From the NCBI GenBank assembly GCA_001949185.1, contig BDGG01000006.1, forward strand, positions 1,423,657-1,487,656: DNA of 64,000 nt. Reading direction: 5' to 3'. The notes below the pieces were generated by a model. The model searched no databases. It was not told the DNA's origin and saw nothing but the letters and a program-made list of their open reading frames with translations. Positions 48,839-59,422 of this stretch are shown piece after piece. A program made the translations under genes and the position numbers. Source of the DNA: Ramazzottius varieornatus. Taxonomy: Eukaryota > Tardigrada > Eutardigrada > Parachela > Ramazzottiidae. Positions within the stretch are counted from its first letter, which is position 1. Each line of letters opens with the position of its first letter.

Positions 48839-49051
48839 AGAAGAATCTGCATAAAATCTTAATAGGTCGACGAGTCACTATCGCAGTGTGGATCTCATTT
48901 CGACCAGGCTCGAGCTGGTCCGAGCATGCAGTATACCGTGCACAATCTTATTCGAAGTATTGCGTCGATTTATCCCATTTCTAGATTGTCCCGTCCCTTG
49001 ACTCTTTATTATACACGTACTCCCTGGACGACTCTAGAACAATCTGGGCTC

Positions 49052-50317
49052 ATGGACAACCGCGCGTTCCTTTTGTGCGAACGGCTTGTTATTCTCCTGG
49101 TAGTATCACCGACGGCTCACTTTGGAGGAAAACTTGATGTCGATGGATCAGCACAAACCTTGCAGACAATTCGACGGTCGAAACGGGCTTTAGATTAAAT
49201 TCAGACAAATCCCACCACCTCCGCAAACGAGCAGCTAAACGTCGGGCCGAGTTCTTCGAATTATCTCGCTCACAAGGCGATCTCACCCGCCGTAAGTAAA
49301 CTCCGTTGACTGCCCGAGTAATTTCGACTCATGCGCACTCTGACTTTTGCAGAGAAACGTGACGCTGCCACTGTTCTGGCTGCAAGCCATCATTCCAAAG
49401 CAACGATCCTATCCATCGACAGCAATCCATTCTCCACCACCACGGCTTGTGTATTATCTCCTGAAATCTCCATGGGACCTTACTGGGTCCAAGGCGAACT
49501 TATTCGCAACGACCTTCGACAAACCCAGCCGGGAATCTACCTGCACCTGGACATCCAGCTCATTGACGGCAATACCTGCCAGCCTGTCAGCCATGCCCAC
49601 CTCGAGTATCTGGGCATGCAACGCTACCGGAACTTATTCCGGTGTCACCGGCGAAACACTGGTAATAATCGGCAGACGTCAGCGCGGTGAACAAATTCGA
49701 CCAGATGGTTTTTCCCGAGTGGCGCACGTGCTCAGTGATATTGGTCGGAAGCGTGCGGCACCTGGGGGATATCGTCGAGTATTTTGGCAGTTTGCACAGC
49801 TTCCAAAATACATATATTTTTGCCACGAAGTAATTTAATTGAAACGTTCTGCAGGACGAGACGTTTCTCCGCGAAGTGGTCGCCAGAAACAATGACGGTG
49901 TCGCTCAGTTCACAACAAAGTTTCCCGGCCACTATTCGGCGCGTACCAGCCACACTCATGTCATCACCCACTTGAATGGAGAAATACTGCCAACGGTACC
50001 TACAGCGGTGGTTCGATCCCACACATCGGCGAGATCTTCTTCGATCAAGACCTTCTTACAGAAGTCAGGTCCCTGTGGCCATACAGCGAGAACGCAAAAA
50101 ATTTTAAGCTGAACTCCCAAGACCGTTCAACATTTCCAGTGCGGCAGACGCCGATCCCGTCATGAACTATGTCTTGCTGGGCAACTCGCTGACGGACGGC
50201 ATCTTGGGCTGGATTACCATGGGAGTGGACCGAAGTGCCGATCATTCGGACATGGTATACGCTGCGTCGAAGTGGACTAAAGATGGCGGCCTCGACTTAC
50301 AGCTGGGCGACAAATAG
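49052..50317 (+). pseudogene. Intradiol ring-cleavage dioxygenase-like gene with frameshifts
   Basis: Exon-like blocks: about 49191-49291 (SHHLRKRAAKRRAEFF), 49353-49661 and 49855-50317; a possible signal peptide starts at ATG 49052. The middle block carries the family start CVLSPEISMGPYWVQGELIR, TCQPVSHA and IWACNATGTYSG; the last carries PGHYSARTSHTHV, IGEIFFDQDLL and YVLLGNSLTDGILGWIT. Iron ligands of the family (Tyr in TYSG, Tyr in GHY, two His in SHTHV) are visible. Such enzymes cleave catechol between its hydroxyls using Fe(III); they are typical of fungi and bacteria, and in animals are known from spider mites. The reading frame breaks three times: an extra T near 49606, a lost base near 49990 and another near 50131. 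No other gene here shows such breaks, so decay is more likely than sequencing error, but error is possible. The signal exon does not join cleanly. Confidence 0.8.
49688..49782. repeat. GTGCGCCACTT palindrome family, copy in the dioxygenase intron
   Basis: ACAAATTCGACCAGATGGTTTTTCCCGAGTGG (49691-49722) faces CGTGCGGCACCTGGGGGATATCGTCGAG (49753-49780) with few mismatches. Confidence 0.65.
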
Positions 50318-51036
50318 AAGAAGGGCTAACTTCACGTGTTTTTTCTGAGCTTTCTTTTTACTGAGATAATAGAGACTTAGTACTTTGCACAGATGGTTTG
50401 AACAAACGACAGTTTGGACAAAACGATTGCAATTAGAAAAGTTTAAACATTCAAGATTTGTAATTCGCCTCGCGATTCACGAAACGAAGGGGGGGGATGA
50501 TTTCGTGAATCACGAAGAAAATTACTCGTAGATTTCACACGTGAACGAGTTGCCGTCAGTAATGCCCTGGCTGGCTCGAAGCACTGGGAAGCGTAATCGG
50601 TGCCCGGGCAACACAGGGCCTCCACTCCGGACAATCAGTCAATCAGATTTGCATTTGAGCCGGCTCTTTTTTAACATGGTGGGCTAATTACTGCCGAACA
50701 AACCACCATGACCAGCAGTGGTCGTTTGTCCCATCGTTTTCTCAAACTCGTCCGCGTTGTGCAACTTCTCAAAGCTTCTAGCGAATGCTTTTATAAACTT
50801 CGATTTTCAAAATTAATTAGTTCTCGTTTGTTCAAACCATCTGCGCAAAGCGCAACTTCTCTAATAACTTTGTACATTTATTTTCCGGGAATAGCCAATC
50901 ATTCTTTTCAAAGTCTCAACAAAACAAATAAAAAACAAGTTTTTTCTTCGTGGCAGTAATTTGAATAACTCAATGCAAAAACTCAACAATAAAATGCACA
51001 GAACTGAATCAAGAAAAGATGAATATATACTTATCA
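50318..51036. other. Spacer between dioxygenase remnant and S/Q-rich gene
   Basis: About 720 bp with no exon. TTTATT near 50877 on the forward strand reads AATAAA for the minus-strand gene ending at 51037. A run of eight G lies near 50490. Confidence 0.45.
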
Positions 51037-54000
51037 TCAAGAAGAACTGCCACTTCTGGGGTACATATTTGAAGGATGGCTGTTGGACATGGTGGAGCCC
51101 GAAGGCGGCAGACCGTAGCTCTGGCCGGGATGGCCAATGGCTGGTCCGAATACCGGGATACCCGTCATAATACTGCCAACCTGTAAATAATGAAAACCGT
51201 TCAACCATCAATCCATCATCCAACCTGTCTCAAAAATCAAGAGCAACATCTCGCCTTTGAACACACCTACATACACTACGCCGTACCCTTATGCCCTGGC
51301 CGAGTATGCAGGTAAGCGCAAAGCAAGCGAAGCGTCGACCTGCACACAGCAGACAGTACATATCAGGTGGAACGTCTGTACGCAGGTAAGCGAAACAGGC
51401 CGCAAAGGACTTACGCGTTGAGATCCATCGTTCGGGTGTGAGCTTCCCGAATTGTGTGAAGACTGAGCATTGCTGGACTGATGCGAGTGTGACGATGGCT
51501 GGGACGAAGAGGGTGCATTAGACTGTTGGGACATCTGAGCCATTTGCGGGACACCAGTGCGAACCAGCATGGGCTGGGCCATCATACCGGCAGCTGCATA
51601 CTGACGGTATACATCCTGGAGAGCTCCCGCGTTGGCGTTCATGCGTTGCTGCTGCTCGCTAAGATGCTGCTGGAGAGCTCTATGGAAATACTCTGCAAAA
51701 CAGACAGTTCCGAATCTGGAAATCACAATAACTCAGAGTTGGAGCTCGACAATGAAGATCGGTTTTCCAAGTGGCGCACCCTTCTAGCCAGTAACACAGA
51801 AACCACGCGCTTCTTGGAAAAAAAAGACTATTTCGGGTGTATTCGTAGTGGCGCACGTTCTCGGTATCGTCAGCTGGAAAAACTGGCCAGTTGGAAACGA
51901 TATGGTCGAGTTTCACATTCTGCCTTTTTTCTACAAAATTTCCCGTCGGGTTGGTGTCGAGCACGGCCTTGTTAACGTTATAGTGTAGAAACGCAGTATA
52001 ACAAATTTCAAAGGACAGTTCCTACGCTTGTTTGGCTCGTACTGCATTTTCTTCAGTCTTACCAGGGTTGAGCGTGGTCAGGCCGCCCATGGCGTGGAGC
52101 TGTTGGGCCATGAGAGCCTGCTGCTGTTGTGGCGTCAGCGCCTGCATGTGTTCGGGTGCTTTGCCTAGCAAGGCCGGGTTGATACTCATCAGCTGTGGCT
52201 GTCCACCACCACCAGCCATATTGGGTACCACCATCACCACTTGGTTACCCATAGCGGCAGGATAGGGTGCGGCCATCGCGAAAGGAGCCATGGTCATTTG
52301 ACCTTGTTGAGGAACGTTGCTTTGTTGTTGACTTTGGACGTTCTGCTGCACTGGTGTTTGGGACTTGTTGGGGGATCGCATCCCCGACGGATTACCACCT
52401 GAAAGAAAACAGACCATGAGAATCGTGAAATTTTCAAACTCGGGTTCATAAAGGCATACGTCAGAAATGAGGAAGATCTCAGAATTTTCTGAAAATCTCA
52501 GAAATATTTTTCGGATATGCAATTATTCGGAACAATTTTCAGGTATTTTTTCGAGTGAAGGCAAAATGATGTGAAATACTTACGAGAAGACTGGCTGGAG
52601 CTTTGGTGAAGGTCGGGTGTAGAACCTTGCGTGTTGGACCGGGATTGTTTGTTGGAGGGCGGTTGAAGGTGGCTCCGCGAATGGCTGGGTTCATGGTGAG
52701 ACGAGCGGGATGAGCCTGAACGTTCCATCATGGAGGACGAACCGGACATGTGAGCAGGAGACGGACTTCGATGACGCTTCGACGAACTCTAGGAAAACCA
52801 ACCATCAATAGAAAATAGTTAGAGACCGGAGCTCGACAAACGAGCGTATAAGATCAGTTTCTCGAGTCGCGCACGTTTACATTGTTATCAGCTGGAAGTG
52901 TGCGCCAGTGGAGATTTCAATCATGTACGCTTCGTTTGACGACCTGCCAGTTTAAGAAACCCTTACCGAAGGATGGCTGTTATTTATATGAGAACTGTCA
53001 GGGTGAATAAGCTGAAGGTTAACGGGAACCGGGACGTTCACCATAGGGTAATTCATCAAACGCGGCCTCTGCATGTTCGGATCTGCAAATGGAGAACAGT
53101 CATCGATTGAACACGGAAGCAATTTCGTCGAAAGGGAAAACTTTTCAATATGTAGACGTACTGGTCTGGGAAATGAGCATTGTGGAATTCTGATAGGAAT
53201 GTTGGACGTGATTAGCCTGCATCTCTCGCTCGCGTCCCAGGTCAGCCTGTTCCTTCTTATACCGCATCTCCAAACTCATCTTCTCTTTCATCTGCGCGAA
53301 GATTAAGTGCCGTCGAGCTCGCTCTTGTTTGATCTTCTCTTTCAAGTCTGCAATCTGCAATCCAATTCTTTTCTTCATCAGTTTACTCATGAATTAGCGT
53401 CGTGATTGGGCTTACTTTGAGATCGAGGTCTTCGGCGTCGCGATCACGAACCAGTCTTTTCCGCTCTTCTTCTTTCCGCAGAATCTGTTTGGCAACACTG
53501 AGCTTCTCCCGTTCACGACTAGCGCTGATGCGATCTTTGATCTTCTCAAAGACAGCTTGTGGAATCACCAAGCGGAATGTGCCCAATACCGAGCTCTCAC
53601 TGAGCGAAGCGCCCACACCGTTCATCTTCTCTCCTCCGTCGTGGACAGCTTTAACATCCTTTGAACCTATCACAGTTGAGGATACACCGTTGGTGTTCGT
53701 CACGAAGGACGACATCGAAGCCGCTCCCTCAGCTTCCATTACGACGGAAGCTACGACGGCGAAAACAGATTAGTCCAGTGCAACGATTCAGAATATGAAC
53801 TTCCGTAAATTACCACCCGCGTACTGTATCGGCTATACAGATTCAGGAAGGGGGAAATAAACGGACCAGGTGAAAAACCATTTTACCATGTCAGTGGACG
53901 CATGACGTCATCAAACGTTTAAAAAGTATCAGGCTGCGTGTCGCCCAGCAATGGTTTGGTCATGACGTCATGGCACAGCTGACACCGAAAATTCCCTAGA

Positions 54001-54278
54001 TTGCGACAGATCTTTCTGATTCTTTTACCAAAGGAAGAATCGACGCTCTCAAAGTCGGAAACTGGGTTTTTGGGCTTGAGAAGTTGGGGTTGAGCATTCT
54101 TCTTGGCAGAGCCAGATGAGGGAGGGAGTTTTTCAGGTTGAGTTTCCGAGACGAGAGTGGTGTTGCCCGATGGAACGACTGGATTGAGGCTTCCATTCGT
54201 CGTTCTGGCTGGGGTGTTCTTGGGAGTACCGTCGAGCATTTCAGCATCTCCGTCCTCCTTCTTGATATCTGCAGTCAT
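51037..54278 (-). CDS. Ser/Gln-rich coiled-coil protein, probably nuclear; family not recognised
   Basis: Eight exons join in frame to 618 aa: 54278-54029, 53750-53416, 53354-53162, 53082-52967, 52788-52584, 52398-52063, 51692-51415, 51180-51037. Residues 1-85 are acidic and Lys/Thr/Pro-rich (MTADIKKEDGDAEML). About 125-240 form a long charged coiled coil (ISASREREKLSVAKQILRKE, then DLKEKIKQERARRHLIFAQM). The rest is Ser/His/Gln-rich, with NNSHPSSSSKRHRSPSPA, repeated QSQQQ and PQQQQALMAQQ tracts and a Gly/Pro/Ser tail. No zinc finger or enzymatic motif is seen. The composition suits a transcriptional or chromatin cofactor, but this is inference. Exon 1 joins exon 2 through a weak donor (GTAAAA), chosen because it keeps frame; a start at ATG 53739 is the alternative. 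Confidence 0.75.
51742..51965. repeat. Compound GTGCGCCACTT palindrome in intron 6 of the S/Q-rich gene
   Basis: Two cores occur head to tail: CCAAGTGGCGCACCCTTCTA near 51769 and GTAGTGGCGCACGTTCTCGG near 51846. Outer ends are GGAGCTCGACAATGAAGATC and GTGTCGAGCACGG. It looks like one copy inserted into, or duplicated inside, another. Confidence 0.6.
52830..52943. repeat. GTGCGCCACTT palindrome family, copy in intron 4 of the S/Q-rich gene
   Basis: GGAGCTCGACAAACGAGCG begins the left arm, and the right arm ends CTTCGTTTGACGAC; the core is CGAGTCGCGCACG / GTGTGCGCCAGTGG. Confidence 0.65.
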
Positions 54279-54925
54279 CTTGCGCCTTCCTGGGGCAAAC
54301 TAACTTGTCAGGAATTCCGTGCAAATAGTCTAGTCGCGAACTGGATACACCCCGATCTCAGCCAGCAGTTCAGCCCTGGATTGATTGATCTGGTTACCAG
54401 ATCAAAACAAAATTTTCTATTGCCTTTCACGAATACATCAGTCGCCGCTTTGATAAGATTCTGCCTATTACTCCATCTCGCTGATTCAGAATCCAGCAAC
54501 CTGCATTCCGCCAAGGGGAGAAGATCGTTGAGAATGAAAACAAGAACAAGCGCACAAACCAGACGCGTTTCATACACCATACAGCAATCGATTCCCAACC
54601 AAAGCAGCTCCCGCTCTCAGCTGACTCTTCTGCTTCAACAGAAGGACATACCAACAGATTCAGATTTCAAAACGACAACCACTTCGGAAGGAACAACGCA
54701 GGAAGTATAGTTTCGAGTTTCGACTGGGAAGAAAACTCCTCCGGAAGGCGAGCCCAAAAAATGAAGAAACATACAAAACTTATCAATCAATGCACATCCC
54801 AATCAACTGGCCTTTAGACATATGGGAGGAGACGACTAGAATTAGCACAGTTTTCCTCGTCGATAGCTGAACATTGGTAACGTAATCACAATCTTTTCTA
54901 TTTAAATCGGACAAGGCACAAAAAT
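54279..54925. other. Intergenic spacer
   Basis: About 650 bp between the 5' end of the S/Q-rich gene and the 3' end of the Rho-type GTPase gene. Open frames here are not supported and no motif is evident. Confidence 0.4.
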
Positions 54926-55959
54926 TCATAAAATCGTACAGCACGTCGTCTGGGTTCGCCATGAATGCCTCGATCCGAGCCTCTCCTGTGCTTCCAAGAG
55001 AACTTTCCACGCGGTGAGGAAGACATCTTGAACCCCTTCGCCAGTCTTTGCCGAGTTTTCGACGTATCCGTGGGCTCCTGAGCAAGCGTATAATAATTTG
55101 TATGTGTTTTGGTCGTTTGCAAATCGGGATGAAGTATTCGCTTACCGATTCTCTCCGCCATCAAGCGAGCAGATTCCCGAGTTACAAAATTCTGCAAAAT
55201 ATCTTTATCAGGATTTCTGATGAAATATCCAGTCGAGTAATTCACTTACTCTTCCTTCGCGCTGGAGTTCCGTAGCAATCTCCCGATCATGTAGGACGTC
55301 CTTCTTGTTTCCCACCAAAATCATAGGTACTTTCGGGCAATATCGACGAATCTGCAGAACTTAGCGTTAAAAGCATGAAGTTATATTATATACAAGCAAA
55401 CCTGCTTGAGGAGCATACTTCTGGTAGCCACATGTCTTCTATGTTTTCCAAGCTGTCGGGGTTATCAATGGCAAAACAAACAAGCAACAAGTCCACCGGG
55501 TTCGCGTCCTGGTAACTTAGCGAGCGCAGTTTACAGAATTCCTCTTGTCCGGCCGTATCCCAAATCACAAACTCGACTTCCTGAAACAAAAAGCTGGCTC
55601 TTGCCGATGTCCACACAAATTTCCTGAATCAGAATATCGAAATGGAATGAAGGGTTCGCTTGGTTTTCCCAGCAGACATTCAAAGAAATTTCGAAACAGA
55701 AATACAAGCTATTTTTCACCTGACAAACTGCAGAAGAAATGGTTTGGGTCATTGTTTCGAAGATGGTCGGGATGTGGTCGGTGATAAAGCGATCCTGGCA
55801 GAATCTGTGTAATAAACATGTTTTGCCGCAAGATCCATCACCGACAACCGCGATCTTCTTGCGGACTCCTCCACGTTCTTCCAGGCTCTTTAAGGACTGC
55901 CGACGTTCACGTTCTTGTCGGGCTTTGAGAATCTCAGGCTTCAACCGAGGAGTATCCAT
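54926..55959 (-). CDS. Rho-family small GTPase, divergent, with N-terminal extension
   Basis: Five exons (55959-55720, 55580-55419, 55351-55250, 55191-55146, 55077-54926) join in frame to 233 aa. Nucleotide motifs: P-loop [21 protein letters not shown] and ENSAKTG. The order [41 protein letters not shown] follows Rho/Rac/Cdc42 proteins. It ends CCTIL: a CAAX box (CTIL) that predicts geranylgeranylation, with a neighbouring Cys possibly palmitoylated. Such GTPases control actin and membrane dynamics at membranes. Oddities are a basic 35-residue N-terminal extension ([20 protein letters not shown]) and a switch I region [12 protein letters not shown] that departs from the usual T-V-F-E-N-Y, so effector choice may differ. 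It does not clearly fit RhoA, Rac or Cdc42. Confidence 0.9.
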
Positions 55960-56335
55960 TTTACGATCCCACTCACTGTATATTATCGGTGAAAATAAAA
56001 ACAGTGAGCCATTTCAGGTTCTTCTTTGCTTGTGAATGAACGTAATACCGCCTTGAGGTTCTTTGAGCGATGCCTACATCCATCACTCGACAGAGGGTCG
56101 CAAATATAAGACAACGGTCTCACTGAAGGATCGCTGTTCTACAAATAAACAAACTCGCGAACTCGACTATGAGAAACAGTAAAACGGATGAGCTCAAACC
56201 GTAAGGACAAAATCTCACCGCAAAAATACTATTTGAAGAAACCAAAGCCGGGATAAAGCTCAATCACACAGCATCACCTGAGTTGAAATCAAAGCACGAG
56301 TACTGATATAACACAGACGGAGATTCACAGAAAAT
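55960..56335. other. Intergenic spacer
   Basis: About 375 bp between the KLHDC3 stop and the GTPase start, on the same strand. Nothing specific is recognised. Confidence 0.4.
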
Positions 56336-58389
56336 TTATCCGTTGTGGTTTCCACCACGGGTTCGCTGAGGCACTTCGGTGATGCTATTAGGAGTCTTCA
56401 TGCACAGCATGTCCCAAAGAATGGTTTTGGGTATCATGTGGATCGGTAAATCGTGCTGTATCACTTTCATCTAGAAAATACCAAGATGGAACAGACACGA
56501 AATGGCTACAGAACACTGTATCGCAATTAAGACCCCGGCAAACAAACTCGGCAAGACTGGCCTCCCAAGTGGCGCACGTTCTCGGCATACCTGGCTGGAC
56601 AACTGCGCCACTTGGAAAAACGAGCTCCTTCTTCTTACCAGAGCAAGAGTTTTGAGCTTCGGCATAAATTCCATCAGAAATAGATCATCATGATCGAACA
56701 GAGGGGCCTCAGGCAGGAATGAAGTGGAGTAAGGATACTCTAGAGTTACCGGGGAGGTCCCACCGAAGAGGAACAATCGGTCGTTGGCCACACAGCACGC
56801 CATTCTCCTCCTAGGTTTCGGCACGAACTTCTTCGCACTAAACGCTATAAAAACAACTTTCAGCTTTCAAAGCCATCGGGTATCGTACGGAAAAGTTCAG
56901 TTGTCCGTCTCAAAATGATGACTGCATGGTGGAAAGCCAGCGAACAAACTACAGACACACTTCACCGACCTGCACACCACAAGCCATACCACTGTCGGCT
57001 TAAACGTTTGCAGGTGCATGCCTAGCTGCAGTACGGCGTGCTACGTACTTGCCGAGACGAACTTCACTTACTAATCTGGCTCCATTTGGCTTCCGAGGCT
57101 CTAGGATCGAACATCCACATGTCATTGAAGTGATCGGTGCCGTCGTAACCACCAAAGATGTAGAACTTTCCACGACGGACGAATGAAGTGTGCGAGCGTC
57201 GTGACGGTGGAGCCACGCCATTCAGTGTTTCCACCTGTGTCCAGGTGCACGCTCGTGGATCGAACCGCCACAGAAAGTTATCATACTTCTCGATACCCGT
57301 GTGCTGGCCATCCTCGTCCAGATCTCCTCGGCCACCCCACACGTACAGCTTGTCTTCGAGGGGGACCATGGTCGTGAAGTCGCGTGGCATAGGCTGTGGA
57401 CTTCCGGGTGCAAGTCGGATCGTGTTCCAGGTTGAATAGAGGATGTGGTAAGCGAAGATGGCGGAGGAAAACCTGTCACGCGTTTCCTCGAAACCACCTG
57501 TAAGACCATTCATCGATATGAAGTAAACATTCGCGAATGAGAAGATCGCCCTTCAGAATACACATCTTTTCACCCATCTGCATACTCAAAATGATCCACT
57601 CACACTATTATGTTCGGGTATACAGGTACGCGAACGGCTGGCTCAAAAGGATAAAAGTGTGCACGAACCTGAATACCTTCCATAACGATACACTGAAACG
57701 TTCTCGTAAGGAGGTATGTGAGAGATCGGTAAATTTGGTTTATCAGTCTCTGAAACGACTATGTTCAACTTATGGAATATTTTGTACTCACCGAAGATAT
57801 ACATAGTGTCCTCTAAGATGGCCGCCGAATGTCCATCTCGTTTATCGGGGCATCTGCCATGCATCTTGGGTCTTGCCCAGGTTGTCTTCTCAGTGTCGAA
57901 GCAATAGAGTGTATTACAAGCCCCAGCCAGGTCGTTCCGGCCACCCCAGATGTAGGCGTAGTGCTTCCAGGCTGCAGCTGAATGGCCGTAGCGGTGGTAG
58001 GGCACGTCAGACCGGCAGATGTCGGAAGTAAAATCTAAAGGTGCAGGGAGCATCTTCCAACGGAGTGAATCCACGTCCAGGACATACACTTCCATGGCCC
58101 GGCTTTCTTCGTAGTCCTCTCCCGAACAGTATCCGCCAAAGCAGAAGATCTTGTCCTCGATAGCCTACCAAAACAAAATGCAGTACTCGGTCCTGTTCAC
58201 TATCTGGGTGCCCGGCAAACAAACTCGAACAAATCACCCTTCCAAGTGGCGCACGTTTGTAGCCAATCACACAGAAAGCTTGCGCCACTTTGAAAAAGTC
58301 TGGTCGAACACAAAATCAGACCGATCGTTCCTTACCACCGCGGCATGGTTGACTTTCTTCGGTCCGCCTTCCAAACGGGTCACGAACAT
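56336..58389 (-). CDS. KLHDC3-like kelch-repeat protein
   Basis: Five exons (58389-58336, 58164-57792, 57497-57072, 56844-56639, 56470-56336) join in frame to 397 aa; vertebrate KLHDC3 has 382. It opens MFVTRLEGGPKKVNHAAV, as the family does. Six kelch units follow, each with a GG doublet and spaced Tyr/Trp: IFCFGGY, YIWGGRND, YIFGGFEE, YVWGGRGD, YIFGGYDG and FLFGGTSP, together forming a beta-propeller. The C-terminal tail KVIQHDLPIHMIPKTILWDM matches the family's conserved end. In vertebrates KLHDC3 is a substrate receptor of cullin-2 ubiquitin ligases that recognises C-terminal degrons. One intron holds a GTGCGCCACTT palindrome and so does intron 1. Confidence 0.93.
56532..56630. repeat. 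GTGCGCCACTT palindrome family, copy in KLHDC3 intron 4
   Basis: CGGCAAACAAACTCGGCAAG starts the left arm; the core is CCAAGTGGCGCACGTTCTCG / CTGCGCCACTTGG, and the right arm ends AAAACGAGCTCC. Confidence 0.75.
58195..58306. repeat. GTGCGCCACTT palindrome family, copy in KLHDC3 intron 1
   Basis: Starts CTGGGTGCCCGGCAAACAAA and contains CCAAGTGGCGCACGTTTGTA / CTTGCGCCACTTTGAAAAAG, ending GTCTGGTCGAAC. This copy shows the longest outer end (CTGGGTGC). Confidence 0.75.
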
Positions 58390-59422
58390 GGTTTTTCTGT
58401 GAAAGTAAGTCTGACGTACGGACTTTCGAGACGATGAAAGGCGATCTGCAAAAGCGGCAACTTGGAATACTAATTGTCTGAAAAAAAGAATTTCCCAGGA
58501 CAGAATGTTCAGTGGGAAGGTTATTACGTATGAGTTCTGAGGGCAATTACCTGACTTGCAGGGGCGAAGGACCTCGCTATATGGTTTGGAAGTTCATTTC
58601 TGAGAGGAATGCCATAAAAGACCGTCCGCGGTTCTCTGGATTAAATAATCGTCAGCAGATGATCAGCCTTATACTTTGAACTCCTGGAACGAAATCTCGT
58701 CATATCGAACGGCACACATTTCACACCACGTCCGGGAAGTGCTGGTTTTATTCAGGTGACTACGTAGCACACTTGATCAACATTTCCTGCAAAGAAGATG
58801 CCCATCAGTACAGACCGGAAGTAGAAAGAATAATACAAAATATTCTCGCAGGTGAAATACTCCTTACCTGCTCCTCCCTCTCCGATTGTGCCGAAGCTTC
58901 TCAAGGGCTCTTTTCGTGCTAGGCGAGATCCTGCGGCCAAGCTTGTTGGCGGTTGTCTAAAGAACTAGCAGAAGTTATGTAACGATTATGAGTGTCGGTC
59001 GGTCTGATTCTGAAGGCACTTCCGGCACGATGGATTCAGCTCCGACTGGGGTCGACTGGTTCAAATTTCTCCAAGAGCGTGACATCCGTAAGATAGGTCA
59101 CAGCAGCATAAATGACTGACTATTACCTTCCGAAAAATCAGGCAAAGGATGCTCGTGAGTGATGAAACGACGACAGGGTCGACCCTCGACAGCAAAAGAG
59201 GAAGACGGGAAAAAAGCTTGTTTTGGTTTTCTTTGCAATCAAGGGTTTACCTCAGTTGTTCAATCAATGCATCGAAATTGCAGATGAACACAATCAAGGA
59301 TCAATCACTAACCAATACGTGATTAAATACACTTCCGGTTGGCACTTGCTTTGTCTGCTCCTGCGAACGGAGATTCTGAGGCATCCTTCGTCTCGTGCTG
59401 GATTAGGGGAGTTCAGCTGAAA
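58390..59422. other. Divergent spacer between KLHDC3 and ERGIC2
   Basis: About 1 kb containing both promoters. On the minus strand a block ending GAGGAGCAG before GTAAGGAG (near 58867) could splice to GAAATGTTGATCAAGTGTGC near 58788, followed by TGA and AATAAA (near 58752). This looks like the 3' end of a small unidentified transcript, but no upstream exon or domain could be found. Confidence 0.35.

Larger units (their letters stand above)
44951..49051. other. Gene-poor region rich in inverted-repeat elements
   Basis: No gene could be supported between casein kinase 1 and the dioxygenase. Contents: palindrome copy at 45487-45547, element 47957-48434 and element 48493-48838. ATG frames at 46561-46761, 47198-47410 and 45694-46032 (+) were examined; none shows a recognisable domain or consistent splice structure, though 47198-47410 has a good start context. 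Confidence 0.45.

Noticed and set aside
49985..50000. GGTTCGATCCC, a match to the tRNA B-box
   Set aside because: It lies inside the dioxygenase coding remnant and no tRNA cloverleaf or A-box surrounds it.
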